Shown here: piece by piece, positions 4,724 to 5,755 of the stretch | Position numbering within the stretch: the stretch's first letter is position 1 | Layout: the number at the start of each line of letters is the position of its first letter | Assembly: GCA_021203945.1 (NCBI GenBank) | Contig: JAJQAF010000034.1 | Location: 1-5,755, forward strand | Length of the DNA stretch: 5,755 nt | Reading direction: 5' to 3' | DNA from: Campylobacter sp. | GTDB lineage: Bacteria > Campylobacterota > Campylobacteria > Campylobacterales > Campylobacteraceae | Notes under the pieces: generated by a model | Databases searched by the model: none | Told to the model about the DNA's origin: nothing | Seen by the model: the letters and a program-made list of their open reading frames with translations, nothing else | Made by a program: the position numbers and the translations under genes

Positions 4724-5755
4724 TTAGGATTTCGCGGCTAGTTTTATTATCTCTTTTACGACTTCGCTTGCCGATTTTAGAGATTTTACGGGTATATACT
4801 CGAAAATCGAGTGAAAATTATGACCGCCGGTAAAGAGGTTCGGACAAGGAATTCCTTTAGCCGAAATAACCGCGCCGTCGTATCCGCCGCGCATAGGTTT
4901 GATTTTAGGCGCAATGCCTAAATTCGTAAAGGCTTGAAGAGCGAATTTTATAGCGGGTGCGTCTTCGTTTTTTAAGAAATTATAGACGTTTTTATATCTG
5001 TCATTTAGCGAAATTTCGATTCTATCATCCCACACTTTATTTAGTCCGTCCGCTAAATTTTGCAAAAAGCTCATTCTTTGCGAATATTTTTCCTCGTCAA
5101 ATTCCCTAACGTCGATTTTGAGCACGGTTTTGGCGCTATTGCCGCTAAGCTCTTTTACCCAAAAATACCCTTCTTTGCCCTCAGTGTATTCAGGCGCCTC
5201 GCCGCCGGGCAAAAGCGAGATAAACTTATGCGCCAAAAGAAGCGAATTTACCAGCTTGCCTTTTGCGTTCATGGGATGCGCGGATTGCCCTTTAAAGGTT
5301 ACGGCACAATCCCCCGCATTCCAGTTTTCGTATATAAACTCGCCTATTTCGCAGCAGTCCAAACAATACCCGAAATCAGCCCCCAGCAAATTTACATCAA
5401 GCGCCTTTGCTCCGCGCAAGCCCTGTTCTTCATCAGGCACGAAGCAAGCTATTATCTCGCCGTGTCCCACGCTCGGATTTTGCGTGAAAAATTCCAGTGC
5501 ATTTATGATAGCGGCGATCGCGGCTTTATCGTCCGCGCCTAAGAGGCTAGTGCCGTCGGTGACGATGATTTCGTCTCCTACGTAGTTTTTAAGCTCTACG
5601 GTTTCGCTTTGCCTTAGGTAAATTTCGTCATTTAAACGAATGTCGTCGCCTTCGTATTTTACAATTTTGGCTTTCGTGTCGGCTATTTGCTCGGCGCTCG
5701 GATCTAAATGAGCGAAAAACGCCACGCTAGGGCTTTTTTTATCTAAATTTGAAGG
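4724..5755 (-). CDS. pepT: Peptidase T (tripeptidase, M20B), N-terminus beyond the window
   Basis: The reading frame runs to the last base of the window, where the visible protein begins PSNLDKKSPSVAFFAHLD. The GTG at 5725 is therefore an internal Val codon and not the start. 343 residues are visible; PepT of E. coli has 408, so roughly 65 are missing. PepT is a cytoplasmic di-zinc aminopeptidase that removes the N-terminal residue from tripeptides. Numbering from the window edge, the metal and catalytic motifs are all present: HLD (His16, Asp18), GADDKAA (Asp75/76), PDEEQG (Glu109, Glu110), LDCCEIGE (Asp133) and GGHNFHS (His312). The Gly-Gly that follows the zinc Asp in enterobacterial PepT is Cys134-Cys135 here. 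RGGYDGA near 290 also fits the family. Ends just before a terminator hairpin. Confidence 0.95.
   Translation of the reverse strand, partial: PSNLDKKSPSVAFFAHLDPSAEQIADTKAKIVKYEGDDIRLNDEIYLRQSETVELKNYVGDEIIVTDGTSLLGADDKAAIAAIINALEFFTQNPSVGHGEIIACFVPDEEQGLRGAKALDVNLLGADFGYCLDCCEIGEFIYENWNAGDCAVTFKGQSAHPMNAKGKLVNSLLLAHKFISLLPGGEAPEYTEGKEGYFWVKELSGNSAKTVLKIDVREFDEEKYSQRMSFLQNLADGLNKVWDDRIEISLNDRYKNVYNFLKNEDAPAIKFALQAFTNLGIAPKIKPMRGGYDGAVISAKGIPCPNLFTGGHNFHSIFEYIPVKSLKSASEVVKEIIKLAAKS

Noticed and set aside
5060..5585. Two overlapping plus-strand open frames opposite pepT (160 and 155 codons)
   Set aside because: They lie entirely antisense to a well-conserved peptidase with all its motifs, and neither resembles a known protein.
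5723..5725. GTG at 5725 as the pepT start
   Set aside because: The frame continues to the window edge with family-typical residues (DKKSPSVAFFAHLD), so this is an internal Val.
1..5755. CRISPR array, insertion sequence, prophage or toxin-antitoxin genes
   Set aside because: No regularly spaced repeats, transposase, integrase or paired small toxin-like genes are visible anywhere in the window.

Overview
This window looks like chromosome from a Campylobacter species (Campylobacterota). The evidence is the AT-rich composition with many AAATTT-type words, TATAAT-type promoters with poor -35 boxes, a ten-residue start of PyrG of the Campylobacter type, and the gene set itself. The moderately high GC of the coding regions suggests the concisus/curvus/showae/rectus side of the genus rather than C. 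jejuni, but this is an impression from composition and not a placement.

Layout. Positions 1-31 hold the first ten codons of pyrG (CTP synthase) on the minus strand, with its Shine-Dalgarno and a perfect TATAAT box. A 126-bp divergent intergenic region (32-157) then leads into a tight plus-strand cassette. This cassette holds a 71-residue DUF4492-type one-span membrane protein (158-373), cydA (375-1910), cydB (1903-3027) and a 36-residue hydrophobic small ORF (3038-3148) with a strong ribosome binding site. It closes with a stem-loop terminator at 3155-3186. The genes are spaced at 1 nt, an 8-nt overlap and 10 nt, so they are almost certainly one transcript. Convergent to it lies a tRNA-Met(CAU) gene (3237-3313, minus), preceded by a long inverted repeat that contains the probable -10 box. 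About 255 bp without a supportable gene follow (3362-3616). Two further minus-strand genes finish the window: a PP-loop, MnmA-like putative tRNA-modifying enzyme (3617-4609) and pepT (4724 to beyond the right edge). They are separated by a pepT terminator hairpin and a probable promoter.

How it fits together. The central cassette encodes a cytochrome bd-type quinol oxidase, the high-affinity terminal oxidase used by microaerophiles. CydA keeps its haem and quinol residues and has a long, E. coli-like Q-loop. CydB is of a divergent type that lacks the DGFD motif and resembles what I recall of Bacteroidota CydB. The two small membrane proteins bracketing cydAB are the most interesting part. The 3' one sits where CydX is found in Proteobacteria, and the 5' one belongs to a family I recall next to cydAB in Bacteroidota. 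Both are candidate accessory subunits. No cydDC assembly transporter is in the window. The right-hand genes (tRNA modification, tripeptide hydrolysis) are unrelated housekeeping functions.
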